The notes beneath the pieces are model-generated. The model worked only from the letters and a program-made list of their open reading frames with translations, ran no database searches and had not been told where the DNA came from. A stretch of DNA of 50,037 bases from JAVWMQ01 sp036637375 (GTDB lineage: Bacteria; Bacillota; Clostridia; Peptostreptococcales; Anaerovoracaceae): contig JAVWMQ010000007.1 in NCBI GenBank assembly GCA_036637375.1, positions 1 to 50,037 on the forward strand, written 5' to 3'. Position numbers and translations under genes: made by a program. Shown here piece after piece: positions 7,733 through 15,714 of the stretch. Within the stretch, counting starts at the first letter, position 1, and each line of letters opens with the position of its first letter.

Positions 7733-8977
7733 CTAATTTCCTGGGTATAGAGGGAACTTGTCGCAAAGAGCAATTACTTTTGCTTTAACAGTTTCCACAG
7801 CATCCTGTCCGCCCTTGATTAATTCTGTAATTAAATCTGCAATTAATACGCACTCAGCCTCCTTCATTCCTCTTGAAGTGATTGCAGGTGTACCAATTCT
7901 AACGCCACTAGCTAGGAATGGGCTAAGTGTTTCGTTTGGAATTGTGTTTTTGTTTAATGTAATATTGGCTTCATCAAGTAGGTTTTGAACTTCCTTACCG
8001 TTTACGCCAAATGGAGTAACATCAACAAGCATTAGATGATTGTCAGTGCCTCCTGAGATAAGTCTAAATCCGTTTTCAACAAGTCTATCTGCCATTGCAG
8101 TAGCATTTGCAATTACCTGAGCCTGATATTCCTTAAATGAAGGTTCTAAAGCTTCCTTTAGGCAAACTGCTTTAGCTGCAATAATGTGCATCAAAGGACC
8201 ACCTTGCATACCTGGGAACACTGCACTATCAATTTTTTTTGCAAATTCCTCTTTGCAAAGGATAAGTCCGCCACGAGGGCCTCTCAAAGTTTTGTGAGTT
8301 GTTGTTGTAACAATATCAGCATAAGGTACTGGACTTGGATGTAAGCCAGCAGCTACAAGTCCTGCAATATGAGCCATATCAACAAACATTATAGCAGAAA
8401 CTTCATCGCAGATTTCTCTAACTCTCTTAAAGTCGATTACTCTTGGATATGCACTAGCACCAGCTATGATAATCTTTGGCTGAACTTCCTTAGCCTTTGC
8501 AAGCATTGCATCATAGTCGATCATTTCTGTTTCTTTGTCAACTTCGTAGAAATGAGATTCATAGTATTTACCAGAAGAGTTTACCTTAGAACCATGTGTC
8601 AAATGTCCGCCATGGCTTAAATCTAAACCAAGAATTTTATCTCCTGGGTTTAACAATGCTAAATATACAGCTGCATTTGCCTGGGCTCCAGAATGAGGCT
8701 GAACATTTGCATGATCTGCACCAAACAGTTCCTTCGCTCTTTCGATTGCTAGAGTTTCAACTCCATCAACAAATTGGCAACCACCATAAAATCTTTTGCC
8801 AGAATACCCTTCGGCGTATTTATTAGTTAAATGGGAGCCAGCTGCTTCCATTACTGCTTCTGAAACCATATTTTCACTTGCTATTAATTCAAGGTGATGC
8901 TGCTGACGTCTCAATTCCTTTTCAAGTAATTCAGCTACATCTTTGTCTGTCTTTGCGATTAAATTAAAATCAACCAT
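7733..8977 (-). CDS. glyA: Serine hydroxymethyltransferase
   Basis: 414 residues, full length. Lys229 in TTTTHKTLRGPRGG is the PLP Schiff-base lysine. SENMVSEAV, YAEGYSGKRFYGG and the HSGAQANAAVY cofactor-binding region are intact. It converts serine and tetrahydrofolate to glycine and methylene-tetrahydrofolate, feeding one-carbon metabolism together with metH further on. GGAGGG precedes the ATG on the minus strand. It lies 40 bases downstream of a YibF-like membrane protein and may be the last gene of the minus-strand unit starting at 12348. No purine or glycine riboswitch was seen in the 40-base gap. Confidence 0.97.
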   Translation of the reverse strand: MVDFNLIAKTDKDVAELLEKELRRQQHHLELIASENMVSEAVMEAAGSHLTNKYAEGYSGKRFYGGCQFVDGVETLAIERAKELFGADHANVQPHSGAQANAAVYLALLNPGDKILGLDLSHGGHLTHGSKVNSSGKYYESHFYEVDKETEMIDYDAMLAKAKEVQPKIIIAGASAYPRVIDFKRVREICDEVSAIMFVDMAHIAGLVAAGLHPSPVPYADIVTTTTHKTLRGPRGGLILCKEEFAKKIDSAVFPGMQGGPLMHIIAAKAVCLKEALEPSFKEYQAQVIANATAMADRLVENGFRLISGGTDNHLMLVDVTPFGVNGKEVQNLLDEANITLNKNTIPNETLSPFLASGVRIGTPAITSRGMKEAECVLIADLITELIKGGQDAVETVKAKVIALCDKFPLYPGN

Positions 8978-9017
8978 ATATATACCCTCCGTTTATATAA
9001 AAAATATTTGACTACAA

Positions 9018-9794
9018 TTATACCTTTTTGTTAAGTAATTTGCAATGACTTTTGAATGTATAACTGCCGATTAAAGCGGCTACTGGTATAATTATTACAC
9101 AACCAATTCCACCAAGCGCAATAGATATGACTTCCTGAGCAAATTCTTTGGAATTAATCATGTGACCAAAGCTATAGTAATTCATGAACTGCAAAAACAT
9201 TGTTAGATATTCTCCTATGAATATAAAGAACAAAGTGTTAATTGTTGAACTTAAAATATCCTTACCAATATTAATACCCGAGTAAAAAAGTTCGGATAAT
9301 GTAAGTTTGCTGCTATGAGTGTGAACTTCAAATAATGCAGATGTGACTGCCAAAGCAGTATCTAGGGCAGCACCAATTAAGAGCATTAGAATTACTGATA
9401 TTTGGAGATATGCCATATTTATTCCTATATTATCCATATACCCATTACTTTTGCTAATGCTATATTGACCAGTAGGAAAGCCTTGCAAGTTCCCCCTAAA
9501 GGTCAAAAGGTAAATAGAAAACGACATTAAACCGATTACAAAGATAACTGAAATAAAAGCTGCAATAGTCTTTTGGTTTACTTCGTTTTGGTAAAATAGT
9601 GTTATCAAGGATATAAGTACACATGATACCGTTGTAGCAAGTATAGGATGAACGCCAAAGTCAATGGCAACAATGGTAAAAGCCAAAACTACAGCGTTTT
9701 GTCCAAGGGTGATTAAGGCTTTAGCTGCCTTATCTCCACCAATTAATAAGGTCAAAAATATAAATACTAATAATAATGCTATGGTCATTGTCAT
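9018..9794 (-). CDS. YibE/F family membrane protein (second of pair, YibF-like)
   Basis: 258 residues, almost entirely hydrophobic with about seven predicted helices. By eye it matches the YibE/F family, for example GAALDTALAVTSALFEV and the LFYSGINIGKDILSSTINTL stretch, where the first protein of the pair has a corresponding D-x-A-x-T and GTMINVVFF. Its ATG overlaps the TGA of the upstream YibE-like gene (ATGA), and GGAGGTGA is well placed, so the two are translationally coupled and probably form a complex. Transport function is suspected for the family but not established. Association here with a CDF metal exporter hints at metal or ion handling. Confidence 0.8.
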   Translation of the reverse strand: MTMTIALLLVFIFLTLLIGGDKAAKALITLGQNAVVLAFTIVAIDFGVHPILATTVSCVLISLITLFYQNEVNQKTIAAFISVIFVIGLMSFSIYLLTFRGNLQGFPTGQYSISKSNGYMDNIGINMAYLQISVILMLLIGAALDTALAVTSALFEVHTHSSKLTLSELFYSGINIGKDILSSTINTLFFIFIGEYLTMFLQFMNYYSFGHMINSKEFAQEVISIALGGIGCVIIIPVAALIGSYTFKSHCKLLNKKV

Positions 9795-10894
9795 TTAGAA
9801 TCACCTCCATTATTAATTATTTGATTTGAACTTTGGTCTTTGTGAAATAGTGCAGTTGCAATTAAGGCAAATGGTATAGTTAATATAATTGCTATAGAAC
9901 CTGTTAGGAACCTAGCTATTTCAAAATTAATATTATTGTTTATAACCGTCATAAAGTGAAAATCATTGCGCAAACAAAGTATGAATATAGGGATGATAGC
10001 AGCTATATTGGTAAAGAATACAACGTTTATCATAGTTCCGGTAATATCGTCGCTAACCTCTCTAGCAGACTTAATTAGAGCCTTTTTGCTAATGTCAGGA
10101 GATTTGTCCAAAATTTCACTAGCCGCAGCTGTAATGGTAACAGCAATATCCATAATTACACCGAGAGAACCAATAATAATTTCAGATAGAAACATTAGGT
10201 TAGCACTTGCCTTAGTGTAAGGTTCAGGCATAAATTCCATAAAGTCATAGTTGATTTCAGGGCCAAAATAAATAAGTAAAAATGAAATAAGGCCAATTGT
10301 TGCGGTACATGCCAAAGTTGCTATTGCCGCAATTAAAGTTTTGCGAGAGAAACCGTTAATCAATATGAGGACAATTAAAGAAAATGCTATGCACATTATA
10401 ATGGAAAGGAGGAGAACGTTGCCACCTCCGTTGTAAAGCTTTAGCATCAAAGTGAATATGGAAATATTCAAAATCAAGGCGATAATGGTAAATATCCCTT
10501 GTATGCCTCCTACCAAAATTAGAAGGTCAATTAAAACAATAAATACAAGTGCAATTAAATAATCTCGCTTGGGATTTAGTAATTCAATCTTGCGGTCCTC
10601 AATGGAAGTAATATTTACAAAGGCACAATCTCCAACAGAGTATTTATCATCATAGACAAGGGTTTTGTTAAAAGTATTTACACCACTGACTTTTAGGTTT
10701 TTGTGTTCACCGTTTTTGATGACACCTTCAATGGTTTGAGTTGTTGAAGTTTGGTCAACATGGGTAATTTTAACTATGGGTGTACTATAAAAAGCGTAAT
10801 TCGTATATACAAATGTAAATAGGATTACGCTAATAATTGTAAGTATTGTAAGTTTTAATATAAATTTGTTTTTATTTTTGTTTTTAATCATCAT
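9791..10894 (-). CDS. YibE/F family membrane protein (first of pair, YibE-like)
   Basis: 367 residues. It has an N-terminal helix (about 12-32), then an extracytoplasmic beta-rich segment of about 85 residues (the DQTSTTQTIEGVIKNG to SIEDRKIELLNPKRD region), then about eight helices with the family hallmark SLGVIMDIAVTITAAASEI and DDITGTMINVVFFTN. This layout is typical of YibE/F proteins, whose biochemical role is unknown. Its start overlaps the end of the CDF transporter gene by 11 bases, so it should be co-translated. ATG at 10894 and ATG at 10891 are both possible starts. Confidence 0.82.
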   Translation of the reverse strand: MMIKNKNKNKFILKLTILTIISVILFTFVYTNYAFYSTPIVKITHVDQTSTTQTIEGVIKNGEHKNLKVSGVNTFNKTLVYDDKYSVGDCAFVNITSIEDRKIELLNPKRDYLIALVFIVLIDLLILVGGIQGIFTIIALILNISIFTLMLKLYNGGGNVLLLSIIMCIAFSLIVLILINGFSRKTLIAAIATLACTATIGLISFLLIYFGPEINYDFMEFMPEPYTKASANLMFLSEIIIGSLGVIMDIAVTITAAASEILDKSPDISKKALIKSAREVSDDITGTMINVVFFTNIAAIIPIFILCLRNDFHFMTVINNNINFEIARFLTGSIAIILTIPFALIATALFHKDQSSNQIINNGGDSK

Positions 10895-12068
10895 AAACTA
10901 TTTTTGTGTACGCCTTGTCAAAAGTAATTACAACGAAATAATTTGCATTAAGTTTGTGTAATTCATCTTGAACAATATTAAATATCTCTTTTTGTGTTAA
11001 TGGACAGTTAATAGTTATGGCAAGGTCAAAGATGATATTTGTATGAGTTGGGCCTTTGACAGCTCGCAAGTCATGCATATTATATACACCATCAATTTGA
11101 GTGATGCAATCTACCAAAGTAGGCAGCACTTCGTTTATTACAGGATCATTTCTGAGTATTGGATCCATGTGGATTACAAAGTGGATATGAAGCTTACTTG
11201 AAATTTCTCGCTCAATGTTATCAACCATATCATGGCTTTCCATTACATCTTTGGCTGCATCAACTTCAACGTGTAGAGAAGCAAAGACTTTGCCAGGACC
11301 GTAATTATGCACAACTAAATCGTGCATTCCAAGAACTCCATCATAACTATTTACAATATTAGTAATGGACATTACAAGTTCACTATCAGGGGCTTCACCA
11401 AGTAATGGGCTACTAGTTTCTCTAATTAAGCAGTACCCAGACCATATAATGAATAATGCAACTAAGCACCCAAGATATCCGTCAAGCTGTAAGCCAGTAA
11501 CTTTTGTTATTATAACACTAATTAGAACAATTGAAGTTGCAATAACGTCATTTCTGCTATCTGTTGCTGTAGCTATTAGGGTTAATGAGTTTATTTTTTT
11601 GCCAATTGTCTTGTTAAATAGGCTTTGCCATAGTTTGATACAAATTGCAACTATTAAGACAACAATTGTTGCTATGGAAAACTCAAGTGTTTGAGGATTC
11701 AAGATTTTGCCTATTGAAGTCTTTAATACGCCAATTCCCACGATAATTATTAATATTGAAACTATAAGTCCTGTTAAATATTCGATTCGTGCATGGCCGT
11801 AAGGGTGATCTTCGTCCTCAGGCATTGAAGAAAGTTTAAATCCAATCAAAGTAATGACTGATGATGAAGCATCAGTCAAATTGTTGATTCCATCGGCTAT
11901 AATTGCAATACTTGATGAAACTACTCCAACTAACACCTTGATTATACAAAGAATTAAGTTTGAGATAATTCCAATTACACCAGCAAGTTTGCCGTAGTTT
12001 TCTCTAACCAAAGGATCTTTGAAATTTTCCGAGTCTTTAATAAAATGTTTTACCAAAAATTTAGTCAT
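10884..12068 (-). CDS. Cation diffusion facilitator (CDF) family metal exporter, possibly Mn2+
   Basis: 394 residues. The transmembrane domain with six helices covers about 28-215, followed by a cytoplasmic ferredoxin-like CDF C-terminal domain and an extra domain of about 90 residues beyond the usual 300-residue length. The TM2 site reads N62-x3-D66 (INNLTD) and TM5 reads D170-x3-D174 (DSRND), with DHPYGHAR after TM2. Zinc CDFs have HD-HD and FieF has DD-HD; an ND-DD site resembles that reported for manganese exporters such as MntE, so Mn2+ is my best inference. Proton antiport is expected. AAGGAT precedes the start. It lies 19 bases after the TSCPD gene and overlaps the YibE-like gene. Confidence 0.9.
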   Translation of the reverse strand: MTKFLVKHFIKDSENFKDPLVRENYGKLAGVIGIISNLILCIIKVLVGVVSSSIAIIADGINNLTDASSSVITLIGFKLSSMPEDEDHPYGHARIEYLTGLIVSILIIIVGIGVLKTSIGKILNPQTLEFSIATIVVLIVAICIKLWQSLFNKTIGKKINSLTLIATATDSRNDVIATSIVLISVIITKVTGLQLDGYLGCLVALFIIWSGYCLIRETSSPLLGEAPDSELVMSITNIVNSYDGVLGMHDLVVHNYGPGKVFASLHVEVDAAKDVMESHDMVDNIEREISSKLHIHFVIHMDPILRNDPVINEVLPTLVDCITQIDGVYNMHDLRAVKGPTHTNIIFDLAITINCPLTQKEIFNIVQDELHKLNANYFVVITFDKAYTKIVYDD

Positions 12069-12087
12069 TATAATCCTTTCTTAGTTC

Positions 12088-12348
12088 TTAACTGTTAGAT
12101 TCCTGCGCCTGGGCGTTAAGTAGGGCGGTACATAGCTGATCACTACAAGATGTGCTTCTCTGGCCACACTTAATTCCTTGAAGTTTATCGCAAATGTACT
12201 CCACAGTTTGTCCCTCAAGTAAAGTTGAAATTGAAAGAAGATTACCAGGGCAACCTCCATGAAATTTTATATTTGTTACTTTATTACCATCAAGGTCAAA
12301 ATCTATTTGACTTGGGCATACGTTTTTAGGTTTAGCTGAATGTTTCAT
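12088..12348 (-). CDS. TSCPD domain protein (TIGR03905-like)
   Basis: 86 residues. TSCSD (66-70) is the signature of the TSCPD domain, found both as small free proteins and at the C-terminus of some vitamin B12-dependent ribonucleotide reductases. Six cysteines (11, 33, 53, 61, 68, 73) suggest metal or redox chemistry. FHGGCPGNL and the GIKCGQRSTSC block fit the free-standing TIGR03905 type. The role is unknown; a link to nucleotide reduction is inferred from the fusion partners only. AAAGGAA precedes the ATG. First gene of the minus-strand set with the CDF exporter. Confidence 0.8.
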   Translation of the reverse strand: MKHSAKPKNVCPSQIDFDLDGNKVTNIKFHGGCPGNLLSISTLLEGQTVEYICDKLQGIKCGQRSTSCSDQLCTALLNAQAQESNS

Positions 12349-12377
12349 ATATAATGTTCCTTTCTTTTAATAAAAAT

Positions 12378-12396
12378 AGTATAATATAGTATAACA
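12378..12396. promoter_or_regulatory. Divergent -10 cluster between TSCPD and SGNH genes
   Basis: On the plus strand TATAAT (12380-12385) and TATAAC (12390-12395) lie upstream of the SGNH gene. On the minus strand the same bases read TATACT twice, the second as TGTTATACT (12388-12396), an extended -10 for the TSCPD gene. The 67-base divergent space leaves little room for anything else. Confidence 0.5.
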
Positions 12397-12415
12397 CAAA
12401 AAAAGGAGGATAAAA

Positions 12416-12979
12416 ATGAAAATTATATGTATAGGAGATAGTTTGACTAGAGGGTATCCCCATGAAGAGGAATTCTCCTTTCCAAGTCTAATTGCCAAAA
12501 ATACTAATTGGGAAACGCAAAATCATGGTGAAAACGGTCAAAGCTCAAAGGAAATTTTAAATAGAGTGGCGGCAGAGGGGCTTTACCTAAAGGGAGATAA
12601 GGCAACTATACTTTGCGGGGCAAATGATTTCATATTCGGGACTGGAAGTGTTTTTGAAACTTTAGGGAATATTATGCAAATGGCTAAACTTTGCCAAGAA
12701 GGTGGAGTTGAACCTTACATTGTATCATCAACGCTTTGCAACCCAAAAGATGCCCTAGCGTTTTGGCTTGATACAGATGGAATTGACTATGATGAAGTTA
12801 ACGATAATCTAATAAAGTTAAGGGAACTTTTGAAGGATGCAGCAAATGATTTTGGTTGGAAATTCATTGACTTGCAAGAGGCATACAAGGAATGTAGTGA
12901 GTTTGTAGATGGGCTCCACCCAACAAAAGCAGGGTATGAGTTTATATCAAATATAATAATAGAAGGTTTGAAAATATGA
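12416..12979 (+). CDS. SGNH/GDSL-family hydrolase (lipase/esterase-like)
   Basis: 187 residues with the four SGNH blocks: GDSL (7-10; nucleophile Ser9), Gly41 in ENGQSS, GAND (68-71; Asn70) and D165-x2-H168 in DGLHP. No signal peptide, so it is cytoplasmic. It should cleave an ester or thioester; the substrate cannot be told. AAAAGGAGG lies a few bases before the ATG. Its TGA overlaps the ATG of the DUF3048 gene by four bases, so it is the leader gene of a coupled trio. Confidence 0.88.
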   Translation: MKIICIGDSLTRGYPHEEEFSFPSLIAKNTNWETQNHGENGQSSKEILNRVAAEGLYLKGDKATILCGANDFIFGTGSVFETLGNIMQMAKLCQEGGVEPYIVSSTLCNPKDALAFWLDTDGIDYDEVNDNLIKLRELLKDAANDFGWKFIDLQEAYKECSEFVDGLHPTKAGYEFISNIIIEGLKI

Positions 12980-14019
12980 GGCGAGAAGTAAAAGCCCAAG
13001 CAAGGGCTAAGCAAAACAAGACAAAGAGAAATGTGATAATAATTGTGACGGTACTTGCACTTTTGTGTGGTAGTGCTTTTGCAGTATTACACTTTACAAA
13101 AAAAGAGGAAAAAAAGCCAGAGCCTGTAAAGGAAGCAAAGTTAATTAATCCTCTAACAGGGCTAGAGGTAAAGAAGCTACAAAGTAGACCTATGATGCTA
13201 TCGACAGACAACGACAGCTATCTATCACGACCTCAATCAGGAATAAGCCAAGCTGATATTGTGTATGAAGTACCAATTGAAGGTGGTGGTAGCAGATTTG
13301 AAATGATATTTTATAGCAAGATTCCTGGCAAAATAGGGCCAGCGAGAAGTGCTCGACCATATATTGTGGATATTGCAAGAGAATATCAGGCGATTTTTGT
13401 CCATAATGGATGGAGTCAAGCAGCCAAAGCGTATCTGGAAACAGGAGTTGTGGCAGATATACCGGCAGCCTATAATTGGAAGTATTTTTATAGATCAGAC
13501 GATAGGAATATTCCTCACAACTGTTACACTGAGGGTAAAGACGTTTGGAAATGTGCAAAAGAAAAAGGCTTTGATGTAAAGAAAGAAATAGAATCCTTTG
13601 ACTTTTACAAAGATAAGGACCAGGTGACAGGCAAAAAAGCTACAAAGATTAATGTGGATTATGTAGCAGCAAAAAATACATATGTATATAACGAAAAAAC
13701 TAAGAAATATGATAGGTTCACAGGTGGAAGTGAGTTTATAGATAAGGAAACAGGTAAACAAATAGCAGTTTCCAATGTAATTGTTCAAAATGTAAACATT
13801 GCAGTTTTGGATAACGAAGGAAGACTTAAAATCGACTTGACAGAAGGTGGCAAGGGAACCTTGTTTACTAGAGGCAAGGCTATTCCAATCACTTGGTCGA
13901 GAGAAGATTTAGATGGAAGAACTGTATACAAGGACAAAAACGGTGAAGTCATTAAGCTTTCAAAGGGACAGACGTATTTCCAACTAGTAGACTACACAGT
14001 AAAGGTGAATTATTCATAA
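12976..14019 (+). CDS. DUF3048 domain protein (YerB-like), membrane-anchored
   Basis: 347 residues. A basic N-terminus is followed by one transmembrane helix (about 20-40), with the rest predicted outside. The DUF3048 hallmarks are present: the start PLTGLEV, then SGISQADIVYE, EGGGSRFEMIF and GKIGPARSARPYIVDIA. The C-terminal second DUF3048 domain includes GKGTLFTRGKAIPITW. No lipobox, unlike B. subtilis YerB. Function unknown, presumed cell-envelope. Overlaps the SGNH gene by four bases (ATGA) and the next gene by one. Confidence 0.9.
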   Translation: MRREVKAQARAKQNKTKRNVIIIVTVLALLCGSAFAVLHFTKKEEKKPEPVKEAKLINPLTGLEVKKLQSRPMMLSTDNDSYLSRPQSGISQADIVYEVPIEGGGSRFEMIFYSKIPGKIGPARSARPYIVDIAREYQAIFVHNGWSQAAKAYLETGVVADIPAAYNWKYFYRSDDRNIPHNCYTEGKDVWKCAKEKGFDVKKEIESFDFYKDKDQVTGKKATKINVDYVAAKNTYVYNEKTKKYDRFTGGSEFIDKETGKQIAVSNVIVQNVNIAVLDNEGRLKIDLTEGGKGTLFTRGKAIPITWSREDLDGRTVYKDKNGEVIKLSKGQTYFQLVDYTVKVNYS

Positions 14020-14762
14020 TGAAAGAGGACAAGATTTTAATAGGTCAGATAAATGACAAACTTCTTAAATGTGAAAACGACTATATGGAAACTTATACAG
14101 GCTTTTTGACTGTACACCAAAGGACGTTGGCAAGTGGTATCAAAACACCCCAAAACATAAAAGTTAGTTTTGAGGGTGGATACCAAGATGCCGAAAGAGT
14201 GATACTGAGATTTTTGCCAGAATATATGGAGGCGGGTGAAAACCCACCTATTGTGTTTTTGCGTGTGACAAGGAAACCTGGGGGCAGGGAATTAACTCAT
14301 AGAGATTATCTAGGCTCAATAGTAGGACTTGGAATAGATAGAAGCCTTGTTGGTGATATTATCGTCAAGGATTATGGGGCAGATATAATTTGTCTTGAGG
14401 AAATAAGTGAGTTTCTAGCAATTCACTACAACAAAGTTTCAAGAACAGATATTGAAGTAGAAATCAAAAACATTGGAGAACTTGAAGTCAAAGAGCCTAC
14501 ATACAAGGAAGTGACTGATACTGTTGCTAGCCTAAGGCTTGACAACATTGTTTCCTCGGCCTTTGGAATTTCTAGAAATAATGCAGTAGCTGCAATTACA
14601 AAGGGTATAGTTTTTGTAAATAATATTGAAGTTCTCAAACCAGATTCAAAGGTTGATCAAGGGGACAAGGTTGTGGTGAGAGGCAAAGGTAAAGTGCTTC
14701 TTGAAGAAATTGGAGGCAAATCGAGAAAAGACAGAGTTTATGTAAAATATCGTAAATATTAG
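14019..14762 (+). CDS. ylmH: YlmH-type S4-domain RNA-binding protein
   Basis: 247 residues with the YlmH architecture: a conserved N-terminal region with GGYQDAERVILRFLP, a central TRKPGGRELTHRDYLGSIVGLGIDRSLVGDI block, and an S4 RNA-binding domain at about 170-235 (LRLDNIVSSAFGISRNNA). YlmH is a ribosome-associated factor connected with ribosome quality control and found near division genes in other Firmicutes. Here it is coupled by a one-base overlap to DUF3048, away from the ylm-div cluster. A strong terminator begins within its stop codon. Confidence 0.92.
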   Translation: MKEDKILIGQINDKLLKCENDYMETYTGFLTVHQRTLASGIKTPQNIKVSFEGGYQDAERVILRFLPEYMEAGENPPIVFLRVTRKPGGRELTHRDYLGSIVGLGIDRSLVGDIIVKDYGADIICLEEISEFLAIHYNKVSRTDIEVEIKNIGELEVKEPTYKEVTDTVASLRLDNIVSSAFGISRNNAVAAITKGIVFVNNIEVLKPDSKVDQGDKVVVRGKGKVLLEEIGGKSRKDRVYVKYRKY

Positions 14763-14806
14763 GCAAACCTTGCTATGGAGCTAGGTTTGCCTAATTTGTT
14801 TTTTAT
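14761..14806 (+). terminator. Rho-independent terminator after ylmH
   Basis: A perfect 10-bp stem (14761-14770 with 14783-14792) with a 12-base loop, followed by AATTTG and a six-T run. The 5' arm includes the last two bases of the ylmH stop codon. It may also serve the convergent minus-strand gene. Confidence 0.88.
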
Positions 14807-14839
14807 TATTATAGTTCATATCTAGTTAGATAAGTTTTG

Positions 14840-15694
14840 CTACTTGTTAGAACCTTGGTGATTATCAATGTATGATTTTAGTTCAGCATCGATTTTGCCC
14901 TTTAGGGAGCCTATTAAATCTGAGTAATTGCCCTTGGTTAGTGAAGGGAACGCTCTACCTAAGCGGCGCTCAAAATAGTTAAATCTTTTTTCGAGAATTA
15001 ATCTATTGGACTTTAAATTTTCAAGGCGTGTTTTTATTTCCCCTTTAAATAGAGAAGCTTCATATCTGGCTTTTTCTGACTCAGATGCTGCTTTTAATGA
15101 ACCATCGTAAAGTTTTTCAGTTAAATCATCCGAAGCGTGGCGAACTAAAGCTGCAACTTGGTCAATTTGTGCTAAATGCTTCTTTAGACCAACAATAGTT
15201 TTGGTTGTAGCTACAATGTCTACCAAAAAAACTATTGAAATAACTATGAGGAGTATTGCACCTAAAATTCCATCCAAGAAATCAACTAACTCAATAACAG
15301 CAGGGTGCAAAATCTTAACGACAAATACACAAGCAATGCCCCAATCTATGGAAAATTTAAGGCAGATATAACCATTTAGATTAAAAGGTTCATCTGAATA
15401 ATCCCACCATTTTTGATGAAAAATTTTGTTAAGGGCAAATCCGGTAAGCCATTCAAGTGCCGAGCATAGCACAAGGCCGCCTGTAAATATGAATAATGGG
15501 TTTTCTGAAATAGAAGTTAATACTGTTAATATAATGACAACGCCTACTCCATAAATGGGACAAATTGCGCCATTTAGAAATCCTCTATTTACAAGGACGC
15601 CTTTGGCAAGTGCGTGGTAAATAACCTCAACACAAAATCCCAAAAATCCGTATATGAAGAAAAACCAGATTATTTCATACATATAACTTGTCAC
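14840..15694 (-). CDS. Putative ABC-transporter type IV (CmpB-like, PF06541) membrane protein
   Basis: 284 residues. About five helices occupy 1-165, including the family signature around GFCVEVIYHA, VNRGFLNGAICPIYGVG and WWDYSDEPFNLNGYICL. The C-terminal 110 residues are charged and probably coiled-coil. Despite the family name no ATPase partner lies nearby, and function is not established. The start codon is GTG (rare) at 15694, chosen because GAAGG lies nine bases upstream; an ATG at 15682 is an alternative. It follows the carboxypeptidase gene by 20 bases and is probably co-transcribed, suggesting an envelope role. Confidence 0.8.
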   Translation of the reverse strand: MTSYMYEIIWFFFIYGFLGFCVEVIYHALAKGVLVNRGFLNGAICPIYGVGVVIILTVLTSISENPLFIFTGGLVLCSALEWLTGFALNKIFHQKWWDYSDEPFNLNGYICLKFSIDWGIACVFVVKILHPAVIELVDFLDGILGAILLIVISIVFLVDIVATTKTIVGLKKHLAQIDQVAALVRHASDDLTEKLYDGSLKAASESEKARYEASLFKGEIKTRLENLKSNRLILEKRFNYFERRLGRAFPSLTKGNYSDLIGSLKGKIDAELKSYIDNHQGSNK

Positions 15695-15714
15695 AAGACA
15701 TCGCCTTCTTTCTT

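Noticed and set aside
8369..8826. Plus-strand open frames inside glyA
   Set aside because: They lie antisense to a full-length, motif-complete serine hydroxymethyltransferase and have no ribosome sites; shadows of the real gene.
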